DNA from: Intestinibacillus sp050255995 | GTDB taxonomy: Bacteria > Bacillota > Clostridia > Oscillospirales > Butyricicoccaceae | Length of the DNA: 64,000 nucleotides | Direction of reading: 5' to 3' | NCBI GenBank assembly: GCA_050255995.1 | Contig: JBFWIM010000001.1 | Location: 3,019 to 67,018, forward strand | Part shown: one piece after another, positions 41,305-48,020 of the stretch | Numbering within the stretch: the first letter of the stretch is position 1 | Layout of the letters: every line of letters begins with the position of its first letter | The notes under the pieces: model-generated | Told to the model about the DNA's origin: nothing | What the model saw: the letters and a program-made list of their open reading frames with translations, nothing else | Database searches by the model: none | Made by a program: the position numbers and the translations under genes

Positions 41305-41491
41305 ACAAGACCGCCTTTCCTCTTTCGTGTTTTCCATAGTTTCCCGATGTTTGAAAATATTATACCACAAGGGCATATATTCGCCTAGAGCTCGTCCGTC
41401 GCCTTTATCGCTAAGTGCTCATATTATATCACAAGGGGCGGAGGCTGCAAAGAGCTTTTCTGCAACTTTGCGGAAAGCGGATAACGGGCAT

Positions 41492-41521
41492 AAAAAAACG
41501 GAGACGCTGCGGCGTCTCCGT
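41492..41521 (-). terminator. Terminator of the infC-rpmI-rplT operon
   Basis: Minus-strand 10-bp stem (acggagacgc / gcgtctccgt) followed by a T7 run. Confidence 0.92.
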
Positions 41522-41543
41522 CTGTCTGTATGGGAAATCAGGC

Positions 41544-41897
41544 TTAGAGCGCGGCCTTGGCCTTTTCGACCAGTGCGCCGAAAGCGGCCTTGTCGCTCAC
41601 CGCGAGCTCAGCCAGCATCTTGCGGTTGATGTCGATGCCCGCCTTCTTGAGGCCGTTCATGAAGCGGCTGTAGTTGATGTCGCAGACCTTTGCCTGCGCG
41701 GAAATACGGGTGATCCACAGGCGGCGGAAGTCTCTCTTCTTGTGCTTTCTGCCGATGTACGCGTATTTCAGGCTCTTCATCACAGCCTGGTTAGCAACTT
41801 TATAATGGGTAGACTTGGCGCCCCAGTAGCCCTTGGCGCGCTTCAGGATCTTCTTTCTTCTCTTGCGCGTCATCATCGCGCCCTTAACTCTTGCCAT
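41544..41897 (-). CDS. rplT: 50S ribosomal protein L20
   Basis: 117 residues, full length: ARVKGAMMTRKRRKKILKRAKGYWGAKSTHYK and DFRRLWITRISAQAKVCDINYSRFMNGLKKAGI are diagnostic. Assembly protein of the 50S subunit and, in Firmicutes, repressor of its own operon through the infC leader. AGGAGG precedes the ATG. Confidence 0.99.
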   Translation of the reverse strand: MARVKGAMMTRKRRKKILKRAKGYWGAKSTHYKVANQAVMKSLKYAYIGRKHKKRDFRRLWITRISAQAKVCDINYSRFMNGLKKAGIDINRKMLAELAVSDKAAFGALVEKAKAAL

Positions 41898-41940
41898 TTT
41901 TAAATCCTCCTAATAGCGAAAATCAGTTTGCGGTGACGCA

Positions 41941-42144
41941 TTAAGCGTAGGGAATCAGGCGCTTGACCTGTGCGACGTTCGTCTTGTCGGCGAAGCCTTC
42001 CTTGCGGAGCTGGCGCTTCAGCTTGGAGGTCTTGCCGTGGCCGTTGAGCAGGTGGCGCTTGCCGGCGTGGCCGCGCTTGATCTTACCGGTCTTGGTGACG
42101 GTGAATCTCTTTTTCGCACCGCTGTGAGTCTTAATCTTGGGCAT
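41941..42144 (-). CDS. rpmI: 50S ribosomal protein L35
   Basis: 67 residues, highly basic; PKIKTHSGAKKRFTVTKTGKIKRGHA is typical of L35. GAGGAGAA precedes the ATG. Middle gene of infC-rpmI-rplT. Confidence 0.98.
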   Translation of the reverse strand: MPKIKTHSGAKKRFTVTKTGKIKRGHAGKRHLLNGHGKTSKLKRQLRKEGFADKTNVAQVKRLIPYA

Positions 42145-42189
42145 GGTGGTTCTCCTCTCTTACGCCGCGCCGGGCGCGGCACACTTTCG

Positions 42190-42759
42190 TTATTCTTCGG
42201 CGGGTTGCTGGGGCGCCTTGTCCTTTGTGCCCTTGGACTGGACGGCGTCCTTCAGAGGGGCCATGAACATAATCATCTGGCGGCCCTCGAGCTTGGACGG
42301 CTTCTCTACCGTGCCGTATTCCTTGCAGATTTCGGCAAAGCGCTGGAGCAGATCACGTCCGAGCGAGGAGTGGGTGACCTCACGGCCGCGGAAGCGGACG
42401 GTGACCTTAACCTTGTTGCCGTCCTGCAGAAAACGGAGCGCCCGGCCAACCTTTATGTTGAGGTCGCCGACGTCGATGTTGGGCGTGAGACGGATCTCCT
42501 TGATTTCCACGACGTGCTGGTTGCGGCGCGCTTCCTTTTCGCGTTTCGCCTGCTCGAAGCGGAATTTTCCATAGTCCATAATCTTGCACACGGGCGGCTG
42601 TGCCTGCGGCGCGATCTTTACCAGGTCCAGGCTCTTCTGGTCGGCAAGCTCCTGCGCTTCGCGCGAGGACACAATGCCGAGCTGTGCGCCGTCGTCCCCG
42701 ATCAGGCGGACTTCCTTGTCGCGGATCTCTTCATTGATCTGATGTTCCATGCTGCTAAT
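42190..42759 (-). CDS. infC: Translation initiation factor IF-3, AUU start
   Basis: 189 residues counted from an ATT codon at 42759-42757, which has GGAGG 9 bases upstream. The first ATG (42750) has no ribosome site at the right distance, and the N-terminus (ISS)MEHQINEEIRDKEVRLIGDDGAQLGI matches family starts from the ATT. infC is the classical AUU-started gene; IF-3 discriminates against this codon and so limits its own synthesis. KIMDYGKFRFEQAKREKEAR and VTVRFRGREVTH are IF-3 hallmarks. A short C-terminal tail is Gln/Pro-rich. Confidence 0.95.
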   Translation of the reverse strand: MSSMEHQINEEIRDKEVRLIGDDGAQLGIVSSREAQELADQKSLDLVKIAPQAQPPVCKIMDYGKFRFEQAKREKEARRNQHVVEIKEIRLTPNIDVGDLNIKVGRALRFLQDGNKVKVTVRFRGREVTHSSLGRDLLQRFAEICKEYGTVEKPSKLEGRQMIMFMAPLKDAVQSKGTKDKAPQQPAEE

Positions 42760-42816
42760 AGGTGAGCACCTCCAAACATTTAAGTGGCTCTCCGGCCGGA
42801 GCCGGGATTTTTGACA

Positions 42817-42950
42817 TAAAAAAGCGGACGGCAAGCACCGTCCGACCTGTTACAAGGCAAGCCCCGGGAGAAAAACCCCGGAGAAAACTGCGCTGTAAAC
42901 CCGTTTGCAAAACGCGGCGGGTGAGGACGGAGGCCCTGCTTTTTTGTACC
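42817..42950 (-). promoter_or_regulatory. infC operon leader with attenuator (L20-leader-like)
   Basis: The transcript from the promoter at 42956-42984 has a leader of nearly 200 bases before infC. It contains a terminator, CGGACGG (42825-42831) with CCGTCCG (42838-42844) followed by a T-run (42817-42823), preceded by further GC-rich pairing such as CTCCGGGG/CCCCGGAG-like segments. In Firmicutes L20 binds this leader and promotes premature termination; the position and architecture fit, but the L20-binding fold itself was not resolved. Confidence 0.7.
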
Positions 42951-42955
42951 TGATA

Positions 42956-42984
42956 ACTATACCAGACAGCATGTGGAATGTCAA
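42956..42984 (-). promoter_or_regulatory. infC-rpmI-rplT promoter
   Basis: Minus-strand TTGACA (42979-42984), 17 bp, TATAGT (42956-42961). Confidence 0.88.
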
Positions 42985-43150
42985 TGCTTTTTTTCTGAAA
43001 AGTGAATTTTTCCGGCAAACACAAGCCGTTTTTTCTGAAAATGCCGCATGGCACTTGACAAAACCGCATAACATAGTGTATCGTTCTGGTTCGGAGGACG
43101 GCGCGCGTCTTGGGAATGTTTCACAGGCTCAGGTTTTTTTCACGAAGGTG

Positions 43151-43179
43151 TTGAAATTGGGCGCGCGTTAGTCTATGCT
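43151..43179 (+). promoter_or_regulatory. Promoter of the DUF1292 gene
   Basis: TTGAAA (43151-43156), 17 bp, TATGCT (43174-43179). Confidence 0.65.
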
Positions 43180-43256
43180 AGAGATAGCAAAGAACCGAGC
43201 ACCAGGAATAGGGCCGCGCGCCCTCTGGAACTTTGATAAAAAAGGAGGCACACATA

Positions 43257-43553
43257 ATGAGCGAGGAACTCGGCAATAATTATGTTGTCCTGACCGACGA
43301 AGACGGCAACGAGGTGGAGTTTGAGCATATCGACACCGTGGAGCTGAACGGTGAGACCTATATGGCCTTTATTCCCGCGGAGCTTTCCGTGGAGGACGAG
43401 GCGGAGGTTGTAATCCTCAAGGTGGCAGAGGAAGACGGCGAAGAGGTTCTGGCTTCCGTCGACGATGAAGAAGAGGCGGATCGCGTTTACGAAATCGTCA
43501 TGAGCCACGTAGAGGAGTTTTATGACGAAGAGCCCGAGGGCATTCAACAGTAA
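43257..43553 (+). CDS. DUF1292-family acidic protein
   Basis: 98 residues, strongly acidic. NNYVVLTDEDGNEVEFEHIDTVELNGETYMAFIPAE and EVVILKVAEEDGEEVL match the DUF1292 (YrzB-like) family of Firmicutes, whose function is unknown. The ATG at 43257 has AAAGGAGG 8 bases upstream. Here it stands alone rather than near ruvX/alaS, where the family is often found. Confidence 0.88.
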   Translation: MSEELGNNYVVLTDEDGNEVEFEHIDTVELNGETYMAFIPAELSVEDEAEVVILKVAEEDGEEVLASVDDEEEADRVYEIVMSHVEEFYDEEPEGIQQ

Positions 43554-43580
43554 ACGGCGGCGAATTTGGTGAAAAGCAAG

Positions 43581-43608
43581 CCCTGCCCTGTTTGACAGCA
43601 GTCTTTTT
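43581..43608 (+). terminator. Weak terminator after DUF1292
   Basis: CTG-CC-CTG pairs with CAGCAG around TTTGA, followed by TC and a T7 run. Confidence 0.5.
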
Positions 43609-43629
43609 TTAACCCACATTTTAGATAAG

Positions 43630-43775
43630 GGATTCCGGTATTAGAATTCCGCACACAAGTGCAGGCCTCCCGTCCCGGGACGGATGTTGGAAGCGCAGCG
43701 TGTGCGGATAGGAAACCCACCTGCTGTTCGTGCAGGTTACTAATCTGGCTGCATCGGCAGTGGCGGGGTTTGTTT
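43630..43775 (+). ncRNA. Candidate structured non-coding RNA (6S-like is one possibility)
   Basis: A gene-free stretch with two adjacent well-paired domains. Domain A is closed by CCGCACAC (43649-43656) and GTGTGCGG (43700-43707) and contains CCGTCC-CG-GGACGG (43670-43683). Domain B is a three-way junction: AAACCC (43713-43718) with GGGTTT (43766-43771), ACCTGC (43719-43724) with GCAGGT (43732-43737), and CTGC-ATCG-GCAG (43749-43760). A terminator follows at 43796. The size would suit a 6S-type RNA, but I could not match a consensus, and no good promoter is seen just upstream. Confidence 0.4.
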
Positions 43776-43795
43776 TCATATACGAGAATCGTTCG

Positions 43796-43827
43796 GCGGG
43801 TGAGAACCCGCTTTTCCGTTTTTTTAC
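43796..43827 (+). terminator. Terminator after the candidate RNA
   Basis: GCGGGT-GAGA-ACCCGC (43796-43811) followed by TTTT and, after CCG, a T7 run. Confidence 0.75.
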
Positions 43828-43838
43828 AAAATGTTTAC

Positions 43839-43867
43839 TTGTGTCAGGAGACGGCATATGCTATACT
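43839..43867 (+). promoter_or_regulatory. Promoter of the 30-residue small protein
   Basis: TTGTGT (43839-43844), 17 bp, TATACT (43862-43867). Confidence 0.7.
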
Positions 43868-43908
43868 ATAAAAGGTGGAACAAGTTTAAATATGGAGGTG
43901 ACGACGGT

Positions 43909-44001
43909 ATGAGACCAATCGGTAAACCGAGAAAGCCAGATTCGCCGGATATCGACGACCTGATTTTTGAGGGGGAGCATCCGGAAGAAAGCGAAAAATA
44001 A
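43909..44001 (+). CDS. Small protein of 30 residues
   Basis: ATG at 43909, TAA at 43999-44001. The start has a textbook GGAGGTG (43894-43900) 8 bases upstream, a promoter at 43839-43867 and a terminator at 44031-44053, so the whole transcription unit seems devoted to it. The product begins MRPIGKPRKPDSPDIDDLIF and ends acidic (EGEHPEESEK): a basic Pro-rich start and an acidic end. Not recognised. Confidence 0.7.
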   Translation: MRPIGKPRKPDSPDIDDLIFEGEHPEESEK

Positions 44002-44030
44002 GAAAGCTTTCTTCTCCCAAAGTGTACGGT

Positions 44031-44053
44031 CCACGCTGTAGCGTGGTTTTTTT
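44031..44053 (+). terminator. Terminator after the 30-residue gene
   Basis: CCACGCT-GT-AGCGTGG followed by a T7 run. Confidence 0.9.
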
Positions 44054-44115
44054 ATATTCTTTTTCAGGACGGCTGCAGGGAATGTCCCGCAGGCCGCCCT
44101 TTTTTGTCCCGCACC

Positions 44116-44183
44116 TTTACAATAATTTTACATCTGGACGCGAAAGTACCGTCTGGTGTATGCTCTCACGGATGTGTTATACT
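44116..44183 (+). promoter_or_regulatory. ppk promoter region with Pho-box-like direct repeat
   Basis: TTTACA at 44116-44121 and again at 44127-44132, an 11-base period with 5-base spacing, matches the Bacillus PhoP box pattern TT(A/C/T)A(C/T)A-N5-TT(A/C/T)A(C/T)A. The -10 is TATACT (44178-44183) with no good -35, as expected of an activator-dependent promoter. The link to phosphate control is inference supported by the downstream gene. Confidence 0.55.
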
Positions 44184-44236
44184 AAAAGCGACCTGAAGCC
44201 GCGCTGGCGGCATGGAAAGAGAGAGAGGGACAGGGT

Positions 44237-46387
44237 ATGAGTGCACTGTGTGAAGACGATATCAGCTATACGCAGAACCGTGAACTTTCCTGGCTGCGCT
44301 TTAACCAGCGCGTGCTGGAGGAAGCGCAGGACCCGGAGGTTCCGCTGTATGAACGCCTGAAATTCGTCTCCATCTTCGAAAGCAACCTTGACGAATTTTT
44401 TATGATCCGTGTCGGCAGCTTAACGGACATCGCGCTCATGAAAGAGGAGCATGTCGACAATAAAAGCGGCTGGACGGCGGAGCGCCAGCTGAGCGAAATC
44501 TTCAGAGCTGTGGCGCCGCTCTATAAAAAGCGCGACAAAACCTTCAGCGAGGTCGAAACCGCCCTGCGCGGCTTTGGTGTGGCGCGCTGCCGTCCGGGCG
44601 ATCTTTCCGGAGCGGATAAAAAGTTTTTGGATAAATATTTTGCGCATTATGTGCTGCCGGTGCTGTCGCCGCAGATCATCGACATGCACCATCCGTTCCC
44701 GCATCTGGCGAACAACGTGCTGCATGTCATGCTGCGCATCAAAAGCGGCGGCCGCGCGGCGCTCGGTATTATCCCGGCGCCGCAGGCGCTGCCCCCGATG
44801 ATATTCCTGGAAGGCGCGGGCGTGCGCTACGTGCTGACTGAGGAACTGCTGCTCGCGTACGCGGGGCAGGTCTTTGAAAAATGTGAAATTGAGCATGCGG
44901 CCATCATTGCAGTCACGCGCAACGCCGACATCAGTCCGGAGGACGAAGCGTTCGACGTGGACGGCGATTACCTGACCCACATGAAAAAGGTGCTCAAAAA
45001 ACGCGCGCGCCTCGCGCCGGTGCGTCTGGAAATCCAGGGCGACCTGCCCGATGAGCTGATAGAAGAGCTTTGCGGCCGTCTGCGCATCGGCCATGCGCAG
45101 GTGTACCACAGCCGCGCGCCGCTCAAAATGGGTTATGTATTCAGCCTGGCGGATAAGCTGCCGGAGGGCTTTAAGATTACCTATCCGGATTTTTCCCCAC
45201 AGCCCTCGCCGATGGTGCGCCGCACCGAGCCGGTCATCCCGCAGATTTTGCGGCACGATATCCTGCTGCACTATCCCTACGAGAGCATGGAGCCGTTCCT
45301 CCGCCTGCTGCGCGAGGCCGCTGACGACCCGGCGGTCGTCAGCATCAAGATCACGATCTACCGGCTGGCCAGCACCTCCAAACTGATCGGCTATCTGACC
45401 GAAGCGGCGGAAAACGGCAAGGACGTGACCGCGCTTATGGAGCTGCGCGCCCGTTTTGACGAGGAGAACAACATGGGCTGGGCGGAGCGGCTTGAGGAGG
45501 CCGGCTGTACCGTGACGTACGGCATCGAAGGCTTCAAGGTACACTCTAAAATCTGTCTGATTACCCGCCAGACCGGCGGCGGCATCCAGTATATCACGCA
45601 GATCGGCACAGGCAATTACAACGAAAAAACCGCCAAGCAATACACCGACCTCAGCCTGATGACAGCGGATCCGGGGATCGGCGCGGATGCGGCGGCATTC
45701 TTTAAGAATATGCTGATCGGCAATCTGGAGGGGGAGTACAGCCGTCTGCTCGTTGCGCCGGTCGGCCTTAAAAAGGGCATCCTGTCGCTGATCGACGGCG
45801 AAATAGCAAAGGCCCGCGAGGGCGGCGAGGGCGATATCTTTTTCAAGCTCAATTCCCTGACCGACCGCGATATTCTGACAAAGCTGTCCGAGGCCAGCTG
45901 CGCGGGCGTGCGCATCCGTCTGCTGGTGCGCGGCATCTGCTGCCTGCTGCCCGGCGTCCCGGGCAAGACGGAGAATATCGAGGTGCATTCGGTCGTCGGC
46001 CGCTATCTGGAGCACGCTCGGGTCTATTGTTTTGGCAAGGGTTCGGAGCGGCAGTTCTATATCGGCTCGGCAGACCTGATGACGCGCAATACGGAAAAAC
46101 GCGTCGAGATCGCCAGCCCGGTGTACAATATGGGCATTCAGCAGCGTCTGGTTGACATTCTGGAGACCCAGTGGCATGACAACATCAAGGCGCGTATCCT
46201 CCAGCCCGACGGGCGTTTAAAAAAGCCGGAGGGCGCAGCTTATACGCCGGTCGACTGCCAGCAGTTCTTCATCGATGAGGCCATCAAAAATGCCGCGCAT
46301 CCCATGTGGGAACCCGAACAGAAGGACGAAAACACAGCCGGATCCGGCGGCTTTTGGCAAAAGCTCCGGGCGCTGTTCCGGAACTGA
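44237..46387 (+). CDS. ppk: Polyphosphate kinase
   Basis: PPK1 makes polyphosphate from ATP, 716 residues. N-terminal YTQNRELSWLRFNQRVLEEAQDPEVPLYERLKFVSIF, the middle domain, then the two PLD-like domains: KVHSKICLITR holds the phosphorylated His, and LEHARVYCFGKGSERQFYIGSADLMTRN holds the second. LMELRARFDEENNMGWAERLEEAG is also typical. GAGAGGGA precedes the ATG. Single gene ending at a strong terminator. Confidence 0.97.
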   Translation: MSALCEDDISYTQNRELSWLRFNQRVLEEAQDPEVPLYERLKFVSIFESNLDEFFMIRVGSLTDIALMKEEHVDNKSGWTAERQLSEIFRAVAPLYKKRDKTFSEVETALRGFGVARCRPGDLSGADKKFLDKYFAHYVLPVLSPQIIDMHHPFPHLANNVLHVMLRIKSGGRAALGIIPAPQALPPMIFLEGAGVRYVLTEELLLAYAGQVFEKCEIEHAAIIAVTRNADISPEDEAFDVDGDYLTHMKKVLKKRARLAPVRLEIQGDLPDELIEELCGRLRIGHAQVYHSRAPLKMGYVFSLADKLPEGFKITYPDFSPQPSPMVRRTEPVIPQILRHDILLHYPYESMEPFLRLLREAADDPAVVSIKITIYRLASTSKLIGYLTEAAENGKDVTALMELRARFDEENNMGWAERLEEAGCTVTYGIEGFKVHSKICLITRQTGGGIQYITQIGTGNYNEKTAKQYTDLSLMTADPGIGADAAAFFKNMLIGNLEGEYSRLLVAPVGLKKGILSLIDGEIAKAREGGEGDIFFKLNSLTDRDILTKLSEASCAGVRIRLLVRGICCLLPGVPGKTENIEVHSVVGRYLEHARVYCFGKGSERQFYIGSADLMTRNTEKRVEIASPVYNMGIQQRLVDILETQWHDNIKARILQPDGRLKKPEGAAYTPVDCQQFFIDEAIKNAAHPMWEPEQKDENTAGSGGFWQKLRALFRN

Positions 46388-46412
46388 GACGCCGCCTGCC
46401 ACCGCACGATAT

Positions 46413-46453
46413 AAAACAGCCGCATCCCGTTGTCGAGGGGATGCGGCTGTTTT
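46413..46453. terminator. Bidirectional terminator after ppk
   Basis: A 16-bp stem (aaaacagccgcatccc and its complement) with a 9-base loop. Confidence 0.9.
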
Positions 46454-46498
46454 GATCTGTGACCCGGGATCGCGAAGGCTTTCACACAAAGCCTGGGT

Positions 46499-47797
46499 TC
46501 ACCGGCCAAAGTATGAGAAATGCATAAAATCGCGCTTGGAGCGCCAGGCATTGCCGCCCCACGAAAAACCATACTTTGTAAAGGCGTTGTACACGTCCCC
46601 GCCCTCCGCAATGGAATAGGGATCCTCGCCGGGCGTCCAGTGCGTGCCACAGGTCGGGGTCAGGCTGCCGTCTGCATTGATCGTGGCCTCCATGTTCGCA
46701 TCGTAGTTGATGTCGATCGCCGTGCCCCAGCGGTGTTCGCTCGTCGGGCTGGGTCGCCAGGCGTAGCTTCCGACGTCCTTAATCGGGAACTTTTCGCCGC
46801 CGCTGTAAATCTCCTGGAAAACCGCCCGGTAGATCGGGGCGAGCGCGCGGTTGACCGTCACATAGGCCTTTCCGGTAGTTTTGCTGCCGTCCGGCTGCAG
46901 GCGCCAGACCGGCACCTCGATTTCGGTCATCGCGGCCTCGGCCTCTTCTTCCGTTGCAAAATATGTACCGCCTGTGCCAAAAACGAAGGCCATTTTTTCG
47001 GCCTCGGTCTTTGGCAGCGGGGAGGGGATGCCGCCGCTCTGTGCGAAATCCTTCATGTCGTCAAACACCTCGGCGGCGGAGGCCTCGGGATCGCCGGCAG
47101 CGGTTGTGCCGGAGGAGACGCTTTGCCCGGCCTGCGCGGATTCGGCAGATGCAAAGGTGTTCGTAAAGCGCAGACCGAGCAGGAGCGCCTGCTCGCGCGT
47201 GGTTCTGCCGGTCGGGCTGAGGGCGACCACCTCCCGGGCCTCTCCGGTCTCGTCGGTCGTCAGTTTGGAAACGCCGCGGATGATCCCGCTGCCCAGCATG
47301 CGTTCGACCGCGCTTTTCGCCCAGGCAGCAACATCGCCGCGGTCGGGGTATTCGGAAAGGCTGTCCGGATCGGCCGCAGGGACGTCCAGCCCGGCGGCGT
47401 CGACGATGTTGTCCAGCGTTTTGCACAGCTCCTGCCGGGTAATCAGGCCGCCGGGGTCGAATACGCCGTCTCCGCGGCCGGAAACCAGGCCAAGCTCGTA
47501 AGCGGTCGCGACGTCCGCGCTGTCCGTGTCATCAAAGGGCGTCCCGGTGCTTTGCGGCGCCGTTTCGCCCGTGACCGCGGCGTACAGGCGCAGGGCGACG
47601 CCGCAGAATTCTTCGCGGGATATGCTGCCGGTTGCAGGCCGTTTCAGGAGGGTGACGGGCTCCAGGTCGGCCTTCTGCGCAGCGGCAACCTCGCTGACAG
47701 CCCAGCTGCTCACATCGGCAAGCGCCCATGCTGTGGGCGCGCCGGACAGTGCGGCGCCCACAGCGAGGACGGCGCACAACGCCTGTTTTGCATGCAT
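46499..47797 (-). CDS. SLH-domain M15 peptidase (D-Ala-D-Ala carboxypeptidase-like)
   Basis: 432 residues: signal peptide (about 1-26), three SLH-type repeats (DVSSWAVSEVAAAQ..., FDDTDSADVATAYELGLVSGRGDGVFDPGGLITRQELC, YPDRGDVAAWAKSAVERMLGSGIIRG) for attachment to secondary cell-wall polymer, a linker, and a C-terminal VanY/M15 domain with the zinc motif SEHRWGTAIDI (S-x-H-x6-D) and the terminal MHFSYFG His. It would trim peptidoglycan stem peptides at the cell surface. AAAGGATG precedes the ATG. Confidence 0.88.
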   Translation of the reverse strand: MHAKQALCAVLAVGAALSGAPTAWALADVSSWAVSEVAAAQKADLEPVTLLKRPATGSISREEFCGVALRLYAAVTGETAPQSTGTPFDDTDSADVATAYELGLVSGRGDGVFDPGGLITRQELCKTLDNIVDAAGLDVPAADPDSLSEYPDRGDVAAWAKSAVERMLGSGIIRGVSKLTTDETGEAREVVALSPTGRTTREQALLLGLRFTNTFASAESAQAGQSVSSGTTAAGDPEASAAEVFDDMKDFAQSGGIPSPLPKTEAEKMAFVFGTGGTYFATEEEAEAAMTEIEVPVWRLQPDGSKTTGKAYVTVNRALAPIYRAVFQEIYSGGEKFPIKDVGSYAWRPSPTSEHRWGTAIDINYDANMEATINADGSLTPTCGTHWTPGEDPYSIAEGGDVYNAFTKYGFSWGGNAWRSKRDFMHFSYFGR

Positions 47798-47934
47798 TGC
47801 AAGACTTCATCCTTTCTTTAAACGATCACATCATGTTAATGGAAATTACTTCAAGTCGAAAAACCACGAAAAAGCGCATAATTGCAATGGCGAAAAAACC
47901 AAACAAAAGACAAAAAGCAACGCGATATCAAAAC

Positions 47935-47964
47935 TTATGCACAATTTCCACAGAGTTTTCCACA
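47935..47964 (+). other. Cluster of DnaA-box-like nonamers
   Basis: TTATGCACA (47935-47943), ATTTCCACA (47944-47952) and TTTTCCACA (47956-47964) lie head-to-tail within 30 bases; the first and third fit the relaxed consensus TTWTNCACA. The surrounding 47820-47960 is AT-rich. It is the only notable content of the gap 47798-48020. Confidence 0.45.
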
Positions 47965-48020
47965 GGCGGGCGCGAGGATGTGGAAAGGAACGGCCGATAA
48001 CTCAGGGTAGACCGGCGAAT

